This document shows positions 1 through 13,600 of a DNA stretch of 64,000 nucleotides, piece by piece. Source of the stretch: Batrachochytrium dendrobatidis JAM81. Taxonomy: Eukaryota > Chytridiomycota > Chytridiomycetes > Rhizophydiales. The stretch is taken from positions 134,001 to 198,000 of the forward strand of contig NW_006281109.1 in the NCBI RefSeq assembly GCF_000203795.2, read 5' to 3'. Below the pieces are notes generated by a model, which was not told the DNA's origin, ran no database searches, and worked only from the letters and a program-made list of their open reading frames with translations. The number at the start of each line of letters is the position of its first letter. Positions within the stretch are counted from its first letter, which is position 1. The position numbers were made by a program, and so were the translations under genes.

Positions 1-1
1 A

Positions 2-429
2 CAACCATATCCACATAGAATGATACTTTTCGGTATTGATCTTGTAATGATTGTCTTGGAATAAACAATCGTTACATGTTCGTTATTGGAAATTGATTAC
101 TTTTATTGAAACTCTGCTGTACTCTAATACCAGATACGTTTGCGCTCTAACTCGGGAAAACAAAGATCGCACGTCTCAGGAATGCAACTCACATACCAGT
201 CACCCAGTATTTGGAAAAAAAGGGAAGTTGCAGGTTGAAAAGATGTCAAGGATGTGGAATGTATTGGAACAGAAATGTAAACATTCGCTCTATATTTTTG
301 TGCAAGAATGAGCATGGAGATTAATGAGTTCAAAAAACAATATTGTTCAGTAAGATTGGCACCAATCAAACATGACTGTTATTATGTATTCCGACTTATT
401 TAGTGTTTCATTTTACGTGAATACAGCTA
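2..429 (+). mobile_element. MITE-like inverted-repeat element, copy A
   Basis: The left end (2-25) and right end (406-429) are imperfect inverted repeats of the motif GCCGTATTCACGTAAAATGG seen at the ends of the other copies. The right end is followed by TA, and the base before the left end is A, consistent with a TA target duplication cut by the window edge. An internal block at about 55-75 (a degenerate GGAATAAACAATGG-type word) matches the same place in copies E, F and G. There is no transposase frame, so the element is non-autonomous. It ends about 70 bp before the start codon of the CUE gene and so forms much of that gene's upstream region. Confidence 0.6.
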
Positions 430-497
430 TAAAATATAACGAAATTGAATTGAAATAAACATTTTTTGCGCTCATTCCTCTTGCCTATTGACTAAAC

Positions 498-1383
498 ATG
501 GCAGATGCCAAAATGATTATACTAGAAACCATCTTTTCTGATGTTGATCCGTCTATTATTGAATCCACACTGACTGCTCACGATGGTGACTTGCTAGAGG
601 TACTTGATGTCATTTTTTTACTGTTGGCTATTTCACTATTCTCAAATCCATAGCTACTGATACTTACTATGACTCTAGACTCAAGCATATTTGGAAAAAT
701 ACTTTACTTCAAATAAAGCTGCTGCTGCTGCACTTGGACCTAGAAATCAGACATTCCAAGAGTCGACAATGGTTGACTCTATACAGATAAACACGCTTGC
801 TTCTCATTTTCCAACCATTGACCCTAGCGTGCTGAAATCTGTTTTAGACGTGTTTAATAACAATATGGACGAGGCATATACATATCTGGAAGAAAAGGGG
901 CATGCTATGCATTATCGTAAAATAGCTCAAACTTTGACTGATCAGCCCGAATCTGACTTGAATGTTGATACTAGTCAGCAGATTCAAAGCCATGATGCTT
1001 CCACAAGCAGCACTTCGCTTGAAACTGAGCCATTACCTCCATATACTTCTGTATCAGACATTCTGTTAAAAGAATTATCTGAAAACCCTTTTTCCGATCC
1101 TGTTTTAGAACCCACTTTTGCTTTGACCACAGCTCAAGAATCTAGAACTTCAATTCCACCCCCACTTCCACCAAGAACACGCCATATTGATTCGTCTATA
1201 AATCAAACGCAGCTTGCTCAACAGAATATTCAGCTTGATTGCAATAATATAGCGAATGCTCATGTCCAATTTTCTGAATTTTCTAATCAGCCAGCATCTG
1301 CACAAACACCCGTCTCGCCACCTCGTGGAATAGCTGCATTTTCTCCTAGTCAAATATCTGGCTGGGAAAACACTGCCTGGTAA
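498..1383 (+). CDS. Protein with two CUE ubiquitin-binding domains
   Basis: Two exons, 498-599 and 679-1383, joined in phase 0 across a 79-bp intron, give about 268 residues. The first ATG (498) is chosen because it completes the first CUE domain: residues 5-43 contain ILETIFSDVDPS, and the helix resumes across the splice as TQAYLEKYF. A second CUE-like domain lies at about 64-105 (LASHFPTIDPSVLKSVL, then the acidic-helix end YLEEKG). The rest is Ser/Thr/Pro rich with a PPLPP stretch near residue 190 that could bind SH3 domains, and no membrane segment. CUE domains bind monoubiquitin, and fungal CUE proteins act in endocytic sorting or as autophagy adaptors. Which of these applies cannot be told here. 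The promoter overlaps or adjoins transposon copy A. Confidence 0.75.
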
Positions 1384-1670
1384 ATTATAAACTCGAGTAA
1401 ACTTGATCCAATGTTTAAAATCAGTGTTGTTCAATAAAAATAAGGCAGCGGATTAAATATCCATCAACTACCGCACTTTATTATTCAGTAGATGCATTTG
1501 GTTATAGATCTCCGAGTTCCGGCTAGATTCCAGTTCAAAGCTCGCGGTTCATTCGCGACTTCTTTCATTGGGTGTTTTTACTTTGAAACTCGAAAAGAGA
1601 ACTCGTCACTATTTAAAAGATACTTTAGTAGCCTTCAACAAGGTATTCTAATAGACACTAGCGTGCACGA

Positions 1671-4600
1671 ATGATGCAAGAGCCAATCCCTGCAACTTCA
1701 GCAGACGAGGTGCAGATTCTTTCACCATTAAATATTGTCACCACAGAGTCTGAAGTCTCTCCACATGTAGTTCAAACCATTGATGGTCCTATTCCAAACT
1801 CAAAGTCAAACTCAGATATCACTCCACGCAAACTGTCTATAACTCAACAATATCTAGTTTCTTCAAGTTCCGACCGTCCATTCAGCAGCAAGAGTGTGGT
1901 TTCTCGTGACCGTGCTAAATCTAGCGATATAAGCACATCCAATATGGACGAGAAACTTACTAATGAGTTGAAACTTCGACTTTTTACTATTTCTAGCAAG
2001 GCTTCTGCACCCAGGTTTGAATTAGGACTGAAACGCAAGTTGGCAAATCCAGCGAAACATTCAAATGATATCGCGTCGCCTCCGACTGGACAAAATCTGG
2101 CAGGAGGTGTAAAGCTACCTCATATGCCTCAAAAACTGAAACCCCTTGCATCATGTGCTACTGTGCCCCTAGTTCCTCAAAAGGTAAATGATGATTGTTT
2201 TATAATATCTATACCTTGAAGCGTCTCGGCTATTTTCGAGAAAACTACGACTGGATAAATCGTCACCATCTACATCATGCGGTGCAATGCTGATTCATTT
2301 GAAATCTAATTCAATTTATTTTTATAATTTGCTGCAATAATATTTTCACGCATATCAATAAGCAGTATATCCCAGATAGCATCTTTACGCAGTATAAATA
2401 TCCCAAAAGCGAAAAACCTCTATTGCGTCCTATTCTTCTCAAGGCAGTTAAACCAGTCATTAACCCGGCACGGCCCATATCGGGTTATTATGCCAAAAAG
2501 AATGACTTGGTTTGTGTTCAAGCATCAAATGACATGGATCAAACCGATGCATATCATGACGAACTAGCAGACGTTATAGTTAATCTGACTCCCAAAGTCG
2601 TACCTCCTATTAGCGTAGGTCGTGAACAAAAACAAATTTATGCGAGTGATGATCAAATGGATACAAGTATGTCAAGCGGCGGAAATCTACCAGCTAGTAC
2701 GAATAAAAACAGCGCATGTGCACAGATCGTTCCAGGAGTGCTCGACGAAAAAGAATCTGATGTATCCATTGAAGATATTGACAACATGGATATAGACGAG
2801 ACTTCCCATGACACCAAATCTATATTGTTTAATCCATTGAAAACAAAGGAAGAATGCACTAAAGACTCGTTAAAACTCGTTCATCTTAAAGAAGATGATC
2901 CTCGCAGCCCGTTTGTGTTTCTCAAGTTTTTTTCTAGCCATCCCAACACCAACGAGTTTATTTACATGGTTCCATACAAGACATCTCTTAAACGAGATCA
3001 GCCCATGTTTAATCCATACAATTTGCAGGTTGTAAAGTTTAGTGAAATCGACACAAAATCACCCGATGGGTTCTACACCATGTCGTTCCAGGTAAGCAAT
3101 GCATTCAATTTATGCAACTATTGAAATAGCTCAAAACAGCCAGAATCTAAAACATTAAAATTGCACTCGACGTATCTAATGTAAATTGTTTTTTTCTGAA
3201 TAGGGAGTAACTCATTTCAACAGCCTTGGACACGGCGAGTTTACTCCTTTACAGCAATGGACAAGAGAGTTTAATCTCTTCCATTCACTACTTCGTATTC
3301 CCTTTTTTTCCCATTATCGTTTATGGAAGTGTTTCACTTTATGGAAAAGAACGGTTCTTCACACAAAAATCCAGCTCATCAAGAAACAGCTCACCAAAAA
3401 CCTGTTTATTTTACATCCCCTGCTTTGTAAAGCCTTGCTGCAAATTCAATCCTTGAATGCAGAAATTATATTTAAAAAACGATTGTTTTCAATAGACGAA
3501 GAACAGAGCTACGAGCTTCGAGAGTTTGTCAAGAAACAAAAGCAATGTGTGGATCAGATCTCTGTTGTGACACTACGTACTTGGAATGACCAGATCAAGG
3601 AGATTGTCGAACAAGCAAGTCTAGCCTGTTTAAAGGAAAAAGGATTTGATGTACAAGCTGCACTAATCGCTCAAGCTGAGCTCAAGTCAGACACTGGTGT
3701 GTTGAGTAGAAAACCTACAAGTGGAGATGTTTGTAATTCCAACATGGTCGGCAAGAGCTGTGAGAATATCAATACTACCACGGGCTTGAAAAAACTATCG
3801 TTTACTGAGCAAGCTGCTCGTCGTACAGAATGCCGTCGTCTTCAGCGGTTTGTCAAGCTAGTCGACTATTCCATTATTTTTACCTTGCAGCAACTCGCTA
3901 TTCAAAGTGTACAAGATCTGCTAAAAAGCGTATTTAAAGGATGTTCTGATGCTGATGTGATTGTTGATGGCAGTGGATCTGGAACGGTCGTTATTGGAGA
4001 AAATGGAATGGTGCGCATGGCCGAGTCCAACACTGGAATGAATGACAGATACACATTAGGCGAGCAGGAAGTTGCCCAAACTATTGCTGGAACCAATACC
4101 GCAACAAGTGTTCAAGTTGGCGGTTTGGTGGTGGGCAACGAGGTTACGACTACAAAACTGTGCGAGTGCGGCTTTGATGGGTTCTCTGATATCCTCAGTC
4201 GCATCATCATGAGAATTGCTCCACAAGTGAATTTGGTCGAGATTGCCGAGGAGCAAGGTTTAATGGTAGATGACAATCCAGATAGTGAATTGTTGGCAGA
4301 TACATCCAAGATCGACACTGCTAAACTTAATTCCAAACATTCAGACAAATGGAAAGGAGTTGTTGATCAGCCAGACTGGTCAAAGCCATTTGTAGCCTTG
4401 TTCCGTACTGAGCTGCTTATCCATCAGCAAGATGCAACAAAACGATTTTATTTTTCGCCATCCTTACAAGACTATCTCGGGGCAATCGATACCATTTTTC
4501 AAATATATATGACTACTGTGGAGCGATTTCCGCCACTTACCAACTCTATTCCATTTTTGGATCCAGCCAACCTTGCTGGTGGTGCTTACTCTTCGATGCG

Positions 4601-7600
4601 CGGTCTTGAAGATTCAGAATTTGGAGAAGGACCGCAGATTGCTTCTATTGTAATGGACAGTGGATATCTTCGTGAGCTTTGTGGTCGCATTCGTGGTGTG
4701 TTTGTTGGAATGTTTTCTAATGCTTTCAAGTGGGCAAATACCTTGGAAAATGTACGCACCATGTGGCTTGAGAATCAAAAGTTTTATGGACTGGAAAACT
4801 TGCGTCAGTCAGCTGGCGAAATTGCCTATTTGCTGGCAACCACTCCTGAAGGTGTTGAAGGTGGTATTACGAGTGTTCTTTTAAAAACAAAGCAAGAAAC
4901 AAATGCCCGTAATACTGAGCAAAATGCCAACGAACTTGCTCAGTCTTTTGCATCTACTATTCAAGCCGACAAAGGCAATGTTCAGATTGATAAAAAGCCG
5001 GTAAATATTCTTGAACTGATATCGCACGTTGCTTATCGGCCAGATGGCATCAGATACTCTCCTCTTGTGGAATTTTCCGATGAAGCGTTAAGCCGATTTG
5101 CATATCAAAAGCAGACTATGATGGATATTCCTGTGCGCTCCACCATCAACAACATTATCATTGATACCAATCAGCTAAAAAATGTTCTTGTGCCTAGTCC
5201 CGAGAGATGCTTTAACGAAGTAGCCAGTATTCTACCAAGCATTGCTCGTGACAAAAACGAGTTACTTCTCACTGAAGTTCAAATGTGGGTAAAGGTATTA
5301 AACACACATCCGACTCACGTTGAGGGTTTTGTAGAGTATCTTGGATGGTTGGAAAAGGTTCGAGAAAGTATGCCTGTTGTAGATCAACTTGAAGATGAAG
5401 TGTCTCGCCTTTACGCTCTTCTTGAAATGTACAAGATTCAAATTCAACCTACTGATTTGGCCATGTTCCAAACTCTTGGACCAAGCTTAAGATCACTTAA
5501 AGACTCTGTTGATGTTGCCATGGACACTCGTGAGGAATCCATTACAAGGTTTACAATTGATCTTGAAAAGAGTATGTCTGAACTGACGAGTGAGGTTTCA
5601 GATATCCGCAACCGTGCTCAAGATCCCATGATTCTCAGTTCAACCACAAAAAGCGATGTTGCCATTGCATTTTTGGAAGATCTCCGCCAACAACTCGAAA
5701 AAGTCGAGATTCTTAAGAAACGATTTGAGCAGTGGGGTGAATTGTTTAAACGCGGTGGAACGGCAGTCGTTAATGAAGCAGCACCTGAAAAAGATTTGAA
5801 ACCTATTGTCGCAGCAGCCCCACTTACTGGAGGATTTGGCACGAGTAAAACTGGATTTGAACTTGAAGAAACCAAGACTGAGATTGAAATGAAACGTATG
5901 CTATGGACTAGTCTCAAGGAGTGGGATGCACTTACCGAATTTTGGAAAGCACAGTCGTTCGAGTCACTTGTTACGGACGATATCAATACCAAGATTATCA
6001 TGTATCTCAAGATTGTATATAATCTGGACAAGGCTCTGCCTCCAAACGAAGTTGTTCCTAGACTCAAGTCTATGGTTGAAGAGTATAGATACATATATCC
6101 AACCATTGTTGATCTACGCAATCCCTCTCTTAAGCAGCGTCATTGGGAAAAGATTCAAGACGCAATTGGCAAATCGCTCATTAAAGATGAAGGTTTCACG
6201 CTTTCTAAATTGATGGATTTACGTGTCTTTGACTTTAAGGAAGAAATCAGTGGGATTTCAAGTCAAGCTGGGTCTGAATCGGCTCTAGAAGAAATGCTTG
6301 GCCGTGTGATCAAGAACTGGAGTGAAGCAGAATTTATTGTTACGCCATACCGGGACAACAAAGATGTGTTTATTTTGGGCACTGTAGAAGATATTCAGAC
6401 GCTGCTTGAAGATTCGCAGGTCATGATTGCTACTATCAAAGGCTCACGTTTCATTGGACCGATTAGGGTCGAGGTTGAGCGCTGGGACAAACAGCTATCT
6501 TTATTCTCAGAGACGTTGGATGCGTGGCTAACATGCCAGAGAAATTGGCTATATCTCGAGAGTATTTTTTCTGCACCAGATATCCAACGCCAATTACCTG
6601 ATGAAGCACGCATGTTTTCCCAAGTGGACCGAAGTTGGAAGGATGTAATGCGTAAAGTATCGCGCAACTCGAATGCTATAAAATCTGGAACCCTTCCAGG
6701 GTTGCTGGAAACCATGCAGCAAAACAATGTTCTTTTGGAGCAGATCCAAAAGTGTCTTGAGGATTATTTGGAAAGCAAGCGACTTTTGTTTCCCCGATTT
6801 TACTTTTTGTCCAATGATGAGCTGCTGGAGATTCTTTCGCAAACCAAGAACCCACAAGCTGTCCAGCCTCATTTGAGTAAATGCTTTGACGCTATAAAGA
6901 GTCTTGAATTTTCTTCAAACGATCCAAAGAGTATTGATATTGTAGCCATGATCAGTCCAGAAGGTGAGCGTGTTCCTTTTCTCAAGACTGTCAAGGCACG
7001 AGGAAATGTTGAAGCATGGCTTGGAAACGTTGAAGAAGCCATGGTGGCTGTATTGCGTCGACTTATAAAAACATCCATTGCCGATTTTGAAGAAAGTCGC
7101 CGATCTGATTGGGTACGTGAGCATGCTGGGCAGGTGGTTGTTACCGGAAACCAGGTTCTTTGGTGTCGTGATGTCACTGAATCTCTTAAATCAAACGAGC
7201 CTGGAAAGGCTCTTGTAGCTCTTAAACAAAAATGCATCACTAATCTTTCTGGCGTTGCCATGCTTGTGCGGAGCGAGCTAACCAAACTCCAACGCGCTAT
7301 TCTTGGTGCTCTCATCACTATTGATGTCCATAATCGTGATATTGTTCAAGGACTTATTCATGCAAAAGTGACCGGTTTTGGTGATTTCGAATGGATCAAA
7401 CAGCAAAGATACTATTGGGATGCTGACTTGGATACTTGCCATGTGAAGATGTCCACGTCTGTGTTTTCCTATGGATATGAATATCTAGGATGCTCACCGC
7501 GTCTTGTTATTACTCCACTGACTGATAGATGTTATTTAACTTTAACGGGTGCACTTCAGCTCAATTTGGGTGGATCTCCTGTTGGACCTGCTGGTGAGTT

Positions 7601-10600
7601 TGATCTTTAGATGCAAACTATATTGTGCTGCATCAGTTGATTTGACTTTAACAAGATACTAATTTTAACTGAAATTTGCTTTATTAACTAGGCACTGGTA
7701 AAACAGAAACCGTCAAAGATTTGGCCAAAGCCATGGCAAGACAGTGTGTGGTTTTCAATTGCTCAGATGGTTTAGATTACAAGATGATGGGTAAAATGTT
7801 TGCTGGTCTTGCTCAGTCTGGCGCATGGTGTTGCTTTGACGAATTCAACCGTATCGATATTGAAGTGTTATCTGTTATTGCCCAGCAGCTGTTGACCATC
7901 AAAAATGCCAAGGACATGAAGGCCACCAAATTCATTTTTGAAGGAAGAGAAATCCGTCTTGTAGAAACTTGTGCAGCCTTCATCACTATGAATCCTGGAT
8001 ATGCTGGCCGTACCGAACTTCCAGACAATCTTAAAGCACTATTTCGTCCTATTGCAATGATGATTCCCGACTATGGTCTTATTGCCGAGATTATTTTATT
8101 TTCAGAAGGATTCGAAAATGCCAAGCCTTTATCGGGCAAAGTTGTCAATCTATACAAGCTCTGTTCTGAACAACTATCCCAGCAAGATCACTATGATTTT
8201 GGTATGCGAGCAGTAAAATCAGTTTTGATTATGGCAGGTGCACTAAGGCGAAGCATTCCAGAATTAAGCGAGGATGTCGTACTCATTAGGTCATTGCGCG
8301 ATTCAAACCTTCCAAAGTTTTTGTCGGAAGATATTGGTTTATTCAAGGGTATTCTTTTGGATCTTTTCCCTGGTGTGGTGGTTCCTGACAGAGATTTTGG
8401 TGCACTAGTCAAGGCAGTTGAAGCTGTACTTCACGAGCGTGATCTTGACGTTGTGGAAAACTTTGTGAGCCGTGTTTGTCAGCTTTCTGAAACCATGCAA
8501 ATTCGCCATGGTGTCATGCTCGTTGGTCCTACAGGCGGTGGAAAAACAACGTGTTATGAAACCCTCCAAGAGGCATCTGGCAGATTGCACGACTCGGGAC
8601 ACTCTGAATTCAAGCATGTGAAAACGTGGGTTTTGAATCCCAAGTGTGTTGAAATGACCGAGTTATATGGTGAGTTTAATATAGCAACAATGGAATGGAA
8701 GGATGGACTTATTGGCAGTATTTTCCGAGCCCAAGTCAGTGACAACAGCCAAGATGATAAATGGACCGTGTGCGATGGCCCTGTCGATGCGCTATGGATT
8801 GAAAATATGAACACAGTGCTAGACGATAACAAACTGCTTACTCTTATCAATGGCGAGCGTATTAAAATGAACTCTTCAATGCACATGCTATTTGAAGTTG
8901 CAGATCTTGCTGTGGCGTCTCCAGCTACTGTTAGTCGCTGTGGTATGGTGTACATGGATCCAGCAACTCTTGGTTGGCGCTCATATGTCAAGACCTGGAT
9001 TCACAAACTTCCTTCCTATGTAACAGAAGATCTTAAAATCCATCTGACCATCTTTTTTGATGCATTTGTGGATTTTGGTCTTCAGTTTGTTCGTCGAAAC
9101 TGCAAAGAGTATATCAAATCTGTTGATTTGAATCTAGTTGCAAGTTTGTGCAAGCTATTAAGAACCTATATCAATCGCACCAAAGAAATTGATTTCAAAG
9201 CATCGATTTTGGAAATCAAGCCTCTTTTTTCAAATATCTTTCTATTTTGCTTTATATGGTCTATTGGAGGAAACTTGGCAGACGGATACCAAGAGTTATT
9301 TGATACTTTTATGCGCGAAATGCTGAGTGCATCTTCTGTCACTGAGATACAGATTCCATCCTCGGCTAATGTGTTTGGATTTTTCGTTGATTTGAAATCA
9401 CGCAATTTCGTTTTATGGGATGATATTGTAGCCAGCTTCAAGTTTTCAGCAGATATACCTTACTTTGATATGGTTGTTCCAACTACGGATACTGTCAAAT
9501 ATGCCTACTTATTAGAAGCGCTGGTATCTAATAGCTATCCAACACTGTTTACTGGAAACACTGGTGTAGGAAAATCTGTGATTATTCAAGACTTGCTCAA
9601 TCGGATGGCAAAAGCAAACAAAAATATCAATGTCACGCTCAACTTTTCTGCCCAGACAAATAGTGCTCAAACACAGCAGGTTGTGGAGCTCAAACTAGAA
9701 AAGAAAAGAAAAAACATTACTGGAGCTCCAATTGGGATCAACAAGGTTGTGCTGTTTGTTGACGATCTTAACATGCCAAAGATGGATACATATGGATCTC
9801 AGCCACCAATTGAATTGCTACGACAGTATCTTGACTTTGGTGGATTCTATGATCGCGAAAAACTAACCTGGAAGATTATCCAAGATGTTGATTTGGTTGC
9901 CGCCTGTGCTCCCCCAGGAGGTGGCAGAAACCATGTAACGTCTCGATTTTTGCGTCACTTTAATATCCTCAATATTTCAGCACCAAACGAACTGTCACTA
10001 TCCAAGATCTTCAAATCTATTGTTGAGGGATTTTTAAAACCCTTTTCTACCGAGATAAAATCATCATGTGAGGCAATTGTTCACTCTGCTATTGAAATTT
10101 ACCATCGCATGTGTACCGAGCTTCTTCCAACACCTGCAAAGTCGCATTACACGTTCAACCTGCGTGATTTGTCCAAGGTTGTTCAGGGTATTTTGCAAGT
10201 ACGCCCTAATGTCATTACAACAAAAACAGAATTAGCTCGTTTGTTTTGCCACGAATCATCTCGAGTTTTCCATGATCGGCTGATTGATGATACAGATCGG
10301 CAGTATTTTAACAAACTTTTATCAGAACTTGCTGAAAAGAATTTTGGGACGCCAATGTCAAAAGAGAGTTTTTCACAAACCCCAATTATGTTTGGCGATT
10401 TTTCCAAGCGAGGTGTGGCTTCAGAGGATCGTATATACACTGAAATGATTGATATGAAAGCAATGACTACTTTGCTAGAAGAGTATTTGGAAGAGTATAA
10501 CGTGACGATGAACAAGGATATTCGATTGATATTTTTTATGGATGCCAAGCAGCACATTACTAGAATTTCCCGTATTATTCGCCAGCCTAGAGGCAATGCT

Positions 10601-13600
10601 TTATTGGTGGGTGTCGGTGGTACAGGAAAACAGTCTCTTACTCGTCTTGCTTGCCACATTTCAGACTACCAATGCACTCAGATTGAGCTTACAAGAACAT
10701 ATGGCCAGGAAGAATGGCATGAAGATCTCAGGAAACTATATCGTCTTGCAGGGTTAGATGGAAAAAATACAGTGTTTTTACTATCGGATACGCAAATTAA
10801 AAAGGAAACCTTTTTAGAAGACATCAACAGTATCCTCAACTCTGGAGAAGTGCCTAATCTGTTTGAAACAGACGAGCGTGAAAAGATTTTGGGTGATTTA
10901 AGGCCGCTTGCTAGAGAAAAAGGCCTAAGTGAAGATCGGGACTCTGTATACCAACTGTTTATCAGTCGTGTCCGTGACAACCTTCATATTGTGTTTGGGA
11001 CCAGTCCTGTGGGCGATACGTTTCGCACTCGATGCCGTATGTTCCCCTCGCTTGTAAACTGCTGTACCATTGATTGGTTTGATGAGTGGCCAAAAGATGC
11101 GTTGCTTTCTGTTTCTCGCAGATTTTTCGAGTTTGTTGATTTGGGAAATGACGATATGAAAACCAAAATTGCTACCATGTGTGTGGAGATTCACGCATCC
11201 GTTGGCGAAATTGCCAAGCGGTTTTATTCTGAATTGAGACGAAGGTACTACACCACACCAACATCCTACTTGGAATTGATTAATCTTTACATCTCCATGC
11301 TTCAGGAAAAGCGCAAAGAACTTGGATCTTCTAGAGATCGACTGCGTAATGGTCTAAACAAATTAGCCGAAACAAACGTACTGGTTGCCAACATGCAAAT
11401 TGAGTTGGAAAATCTTGGACCAGAACTTAAAGTTCGTGCACAAGATACTGAAACCTTGATGGTCAAAATCGCCAAGGATCAAGAAATTGCTGATGGTGTT
11501 CGAAAAGTTGTATCAGAGGAGGAAGCTGTGGTGCGAGAAAGAGCGCTGCAAACTGAAGCCATTGCTACTGAGGCACAAAGAGATTTAGACGAAGCACTTC
11601 CTGCACTGGATGCTGCCTATAAAGCACTGGATGGACTCGAGAAAAAGGACATTGCTGAATTAAAGGTGTTTTCTAAGCCACCTGACTTGGTGCTTATGGT
11701 CATGGAGGCTATTTGCATTTTATTCAAGTTCAAACCCGACTGGGAAAACTCGAAAAAACTGCTTTCAGATCCCCAACTCATGCGTAAGATGGCCGAATAT
11801 GACAAGGACAATATTCCCGAGAGTTTGTCAAAAAAACTCAAAAAATACATTGAAAGTCCTAATTTCAATCCAGATGCTGTTGAAAAGGTGTCGAGAGCAT
11901 GCAAGAGTATGTGTATGTGGGTCGTTGCCATGGATCTATACTCGCGTGTTTTCAAAGAGGTACTTCCCAAGAAAAAACGTTTGGAAGAGGCACAAACTAC
12001 TTTGGAGTCGACTAAAGCAAAGCTTGCTGAAAAGGTTGAAGCGTTGGCAGAGGTTGAAACCCAGTTGGAGAAACTCAAAGCCAAATACGAAAATTCGGTA
12101 TCTTCTAAACGACTACTGGTTGACAAGATGGACGAAACAACACGACGACTGTCGAGGGCAAGTAAACTCACACTTGCTCTGGCTGACGAACAAATTAGAT
12201 GGACCGACTCTGTTGAACGCTTAAATTTGCAAATAGAATTGCTTGTTGGTAACATTTTCCTTAGCGCAGCTTGTGTTGCGTATTTTGGTGCATTCACGTC
12301 TAATTACAGAAGTGAGCTTGTGCAGCGCTGGATTGTTAATTGTCAATCTGCTGGTATCCCAGTATCAGAGAATTTTCACTTGCTGGAGCATCTTGCAGAC
12401 CCAGCTGTTGTGCGCGATTGGAACATTCAAGGACTTCCTGCAGATGCACTATCAATTGAAAATGGTATTCTTGTTACCCGTGGTCGTCGTTGGCCACTTA
12501 TGATTGATCCCCAAGGCCAGGCAAATCGTTGGATTCGCAACATGGAAGGATCCGAGTTAAAAGTAATCAAACTTTCCGAACCCAAGTTTCTTCGATCTCT
12601 TGAAAATGCCATTCGAACTGGACAGGCTGTTCTTTTGGAAGATGTTGGCGAGCAGTTGGATCCTGCGCTTGAACCCCTTTTGCTAAAGCAGACTACTCGT
12701 CAAGGCGGCCGTGTGTTGATGAAGTTGGGCGACTCGTTTGTGGAATATGACAGGAATTTCAAACTGTATATCACTACAAAATTGCCCAATCCTCACTATC
12801 TTCCCGAAGTATGCATCAAGGTCACAATTATCAATTTTATTGTCACAAAAATAGGTCTTGAAGGTCAGTTGTTGGCGGATGTGGTCAAATTGGAGCAGCC
12901 TGAGCTTGAGGAACAACGAAACTCTCTCATTGTGAATATTGCTGCAGACAAGAAACAGCTTAAAGACATTGAAGAAAAAATTCTAAAAATGCTGTTTAAT
13001 TCACAAGGAAACATTCTTGATGATGAAGATCTTATCAGTACGCTCAATCAATCTAAAATGACATCAGCAGCAATCAATGAGCGTGTGTTACAGGCTGAGC
13101 AGACTGAGCAGGATATCAATCTGGCTCGTGAAAAGTACAGACCGGTTGCTATTCGAGGATCAGTGCTTTATTTTGTAATTGCTGATTTAGCTGAAATTGA
13201 CCCCATGTATCAGTTCTCACTAAAGTACTTTGCCAACCTATTCAACAACTGTATCGTCGAGTCTGAAAAATTCGATGATTTGAACCGGCGTATTGAAATT
13301 CTATGTACCAACACAACATTTGAGGCATTTTCAAACGTTTCTCGTGGACTGTTTGGAGCTCACAAGGTGCTGTTTGCATTTATGATTTGCATTGAAACCA
13401 TGCGTGAAGATGGGAAAATCAACGAGCTTGAATGGAACTTTTTCTTGCGCGGTGGTGGTATGCTAAGATCTAATCTTCCTTCCAAACCCAATGCACGATG
13501 GCTATCCAGTCATATGTGGGAGAATCTGTGTGACTTGGCCTACACTATACCACAATTTTCATACATTATTGGCCATATTGGCATGTATCCAGATGATTGG

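Noticed and set aside
1495..1560. Possible tRNA-like GC-richer stretch (GGTTCATTCGCGACT)
   Set aside because: It does not fold into a cloverleaf by eye, and the T-loop and acceptor pairing are missing.
5618..6121. 167-codon reverse-strand frame inside the dynein gene
   Set aside because: It is antisense to well-conserved dynein tail coding sequence and has no domain-like content. It is a codon-bias shadow, as are the frames at 10183-10659 and 11617-12297.
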